From assembly GCA_021824845.1 (NCBI GenBank), contig JAKAJY010000029.1:1-5321 (forward strand): 5,321 nt of DNA, in the 5' to 3' direction. This DNA comes from an archaeon (GTDB lineage: Archaea > Thermoproteota > Nitrososphaeria > Nitrososphaerales > Nitrosopumilaceae). Every line of letters starts with the position of its first letter. The stretch's first letter is position 1. The notes beneath the pieces are model-generated. The model did no database searches. It was given only the letters and a program-made list of their open reading frames with translations, and was not told the DNA's origin. Positions 4,520 to 5,321 of this stretch are shown here, piece by piece. The position numbers and the translations under genes are program-made.

Positions 4520-5321
4520 CTAGCCCTTCATGCCAAAGCCAACCAAAACAGAATAGCAGCCAAGGCCGCATTCCTCGCAGATTGGCTTCATGGAGTCGTT
4601 TTCTGCGCTTCCAATGCAGCAGGGGCGTTTTTCCCGGCCCATGTGGTCCACTGATAAGATGGCCCATGTAGGGCAGTCAATTGGTGTTGTTCCCTGCCCT
4701 CCCCAGCTCTTTTTCATTAGTTCCAGCTGGCTGGGTGGATTGATGATGTAGTCTGGATATTTTTCTCGTAGTGAAATGATTTCATCTATTACTCTGGTTC
4801 GCTCTGGGCCAAACGGCATCCATAACGGATCACCCTTTGCAAACGGAGTGTGAAACTGGAATCCTATCTTGTTGGAGTATGGACGCCATTCTTCAATCAC
4901 ATCTTTGATGGTGGCATAGTTTAGCGAGTTTATTGTCATTGTAATCCAAATGTCTTTGTAGGCTTTGGGTCCATTATTTTTGATATAATCCAGAATGTTC
5001 TTTTTAGTAGTCTGGTGTGCGTTGTGGCCTCGGATTTGGTTATGGATTTCCTGGTTGCCATCAATTGATATCCAGTAAAAGTAAATGTCCTTGTATTTTT
5101 TTAGTGGCAAAGTACCATTTGTGACAAGGCAGACTCGCTTTGGAAATTCTTTTATGAACAATTCCACGACATCCGGTCGCATTGTCGGCTCACCGCCAAC
5201 CAAAGTTATGATGAATACATGATTTTTCTTGAATTTCTCATCTATGATCTTTTTCCAATCCGATACTGATATCTCTTCGTTTTCCTTTCTGTTTAGCCAC
5301 CAGTAACAATGAGTACAGTGT
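4520..5321 (-). CDS. Radical SAM enzyme with C-terminal cysteine cluster, 5' end outside window
   Basis: The frame is open to the window edge and gives 266 residues, so the true start lies beyond 5321. The first visible residues, HCTHCYWW, hold the last two cysteines of the CxxxCxxC motif that binds the SAM-cleaving 4Fe-4S cluster; the first cysteine is off-window. GGEP (42-45) and SIDG (85-88) are the usual SAM-binding and barrel motifs. The C-terminal part has Cys 216, 234, 235, 248, 251 and 255, including CxxCGxGCY, probably ligands of an auxiliary cluster of SPASM/twitch type. The CTHCYWW and FHTP...DPLW pieces recall an uncharacterised archaeal/bacterial radical SAM group loosely similar to HpnH. 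The substrate is unknown. The TTG at 5203 lies inside the barrel core and is not the start. A roadblock-like gene follows. Confidence 0.9.
   Translation of the reverse strand, partial: HCTHCYWWLNRKENEEISVSDWKKIIDEKFKKNHVFIITLVGGEPTMRPDVVELFIKEFPKRVCLVTNGTLPLKKYKDIYFYWISIDGNQEIHNQIRGHNAHQTTKKNILDYIKNNGPKAYKDIWITMTINSLNYATIKDVIEEWRPYSNKIGFQFHTPFAKGDPLWMPFGPERTRVIDEIISLREKYPDYIINPPSQLELMKKSWGGQGTTPIDCPTWAILSVDHMGREKRPCCIGSAENDSMKPICEECGLGCYSVLVGFGMKG

Noticed and set aside
5201..5203. TTG start for the radical SAM gene
   Set aside because: It falls just before the GGEP motif, after the Fe-S cysteines that are visible in the same frame upstream, so it cannot be the true start.

Overview
The window looks archaeal, most likely an ammonia-oxidising thaumarchaeon (Nitrososphaerota). 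The hints are AT-rich TATA-like boxes 20-30 bases upstream of several starts, GGTGA/GGAGG ribosome binding sites mixed with starts that appear leaderless, membrane-anchored DM13 proteins, and a small cytosolic protein resembling a family that is multiplied in that phylum. This lineage call is inference from gene content. No rRNA, tRNA, mobile element or CRISPR array was seen. Every sizeable gene lies on the minus strand, so transcription runs from right to left.

Right end (4029-5321): the 3' part of a radical SAM enzyme with a cysteine-rich C-terminal cluster, followed after 38 bases by a 126-150 aa roadblock/DUF6659-like protein that ends at an oligo-T terminator. Next comes a gap of about 400 bases (3624-4028). 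It holds two possible small plus-strand genes, one encoding a 33-residue CxxC peptide, each with a TATA-like box at leaderless spacing. It also holds the structured leader of the J-domain gene.

Middle (2484-3623): a 379-aa protein with an N-terminal J-domain in which the HPD motif reads HSD, a charged helical linker and a long beta-rich C-terminal half. A GC stem followed by T6 ends it. The 400-base gap at 2084-2483 has no convincing gene. It does hold a nested set of inverted repeats (2235-2327) that could fold into a roughly 93-nt structured RNA.

Left part (1-2083): a compact operon encoding two tandem paralogous four-helix membrane proteins (ATGA overlap), then a membrane-anchored DM13 protein that starts at TTG one base after the preceding stop, behind a GGAGG site. 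After 162 bases a second membrane-anchored protein, possibly also DM13, runs off the window. The paralogs share three histidines in or beside membrane helices. DM13 domains have been proposed to act in redox, so this set is a candidate membrane redox or metal-binding module. That reading is inference. The complete DM13 protein contains no cysteine at all.
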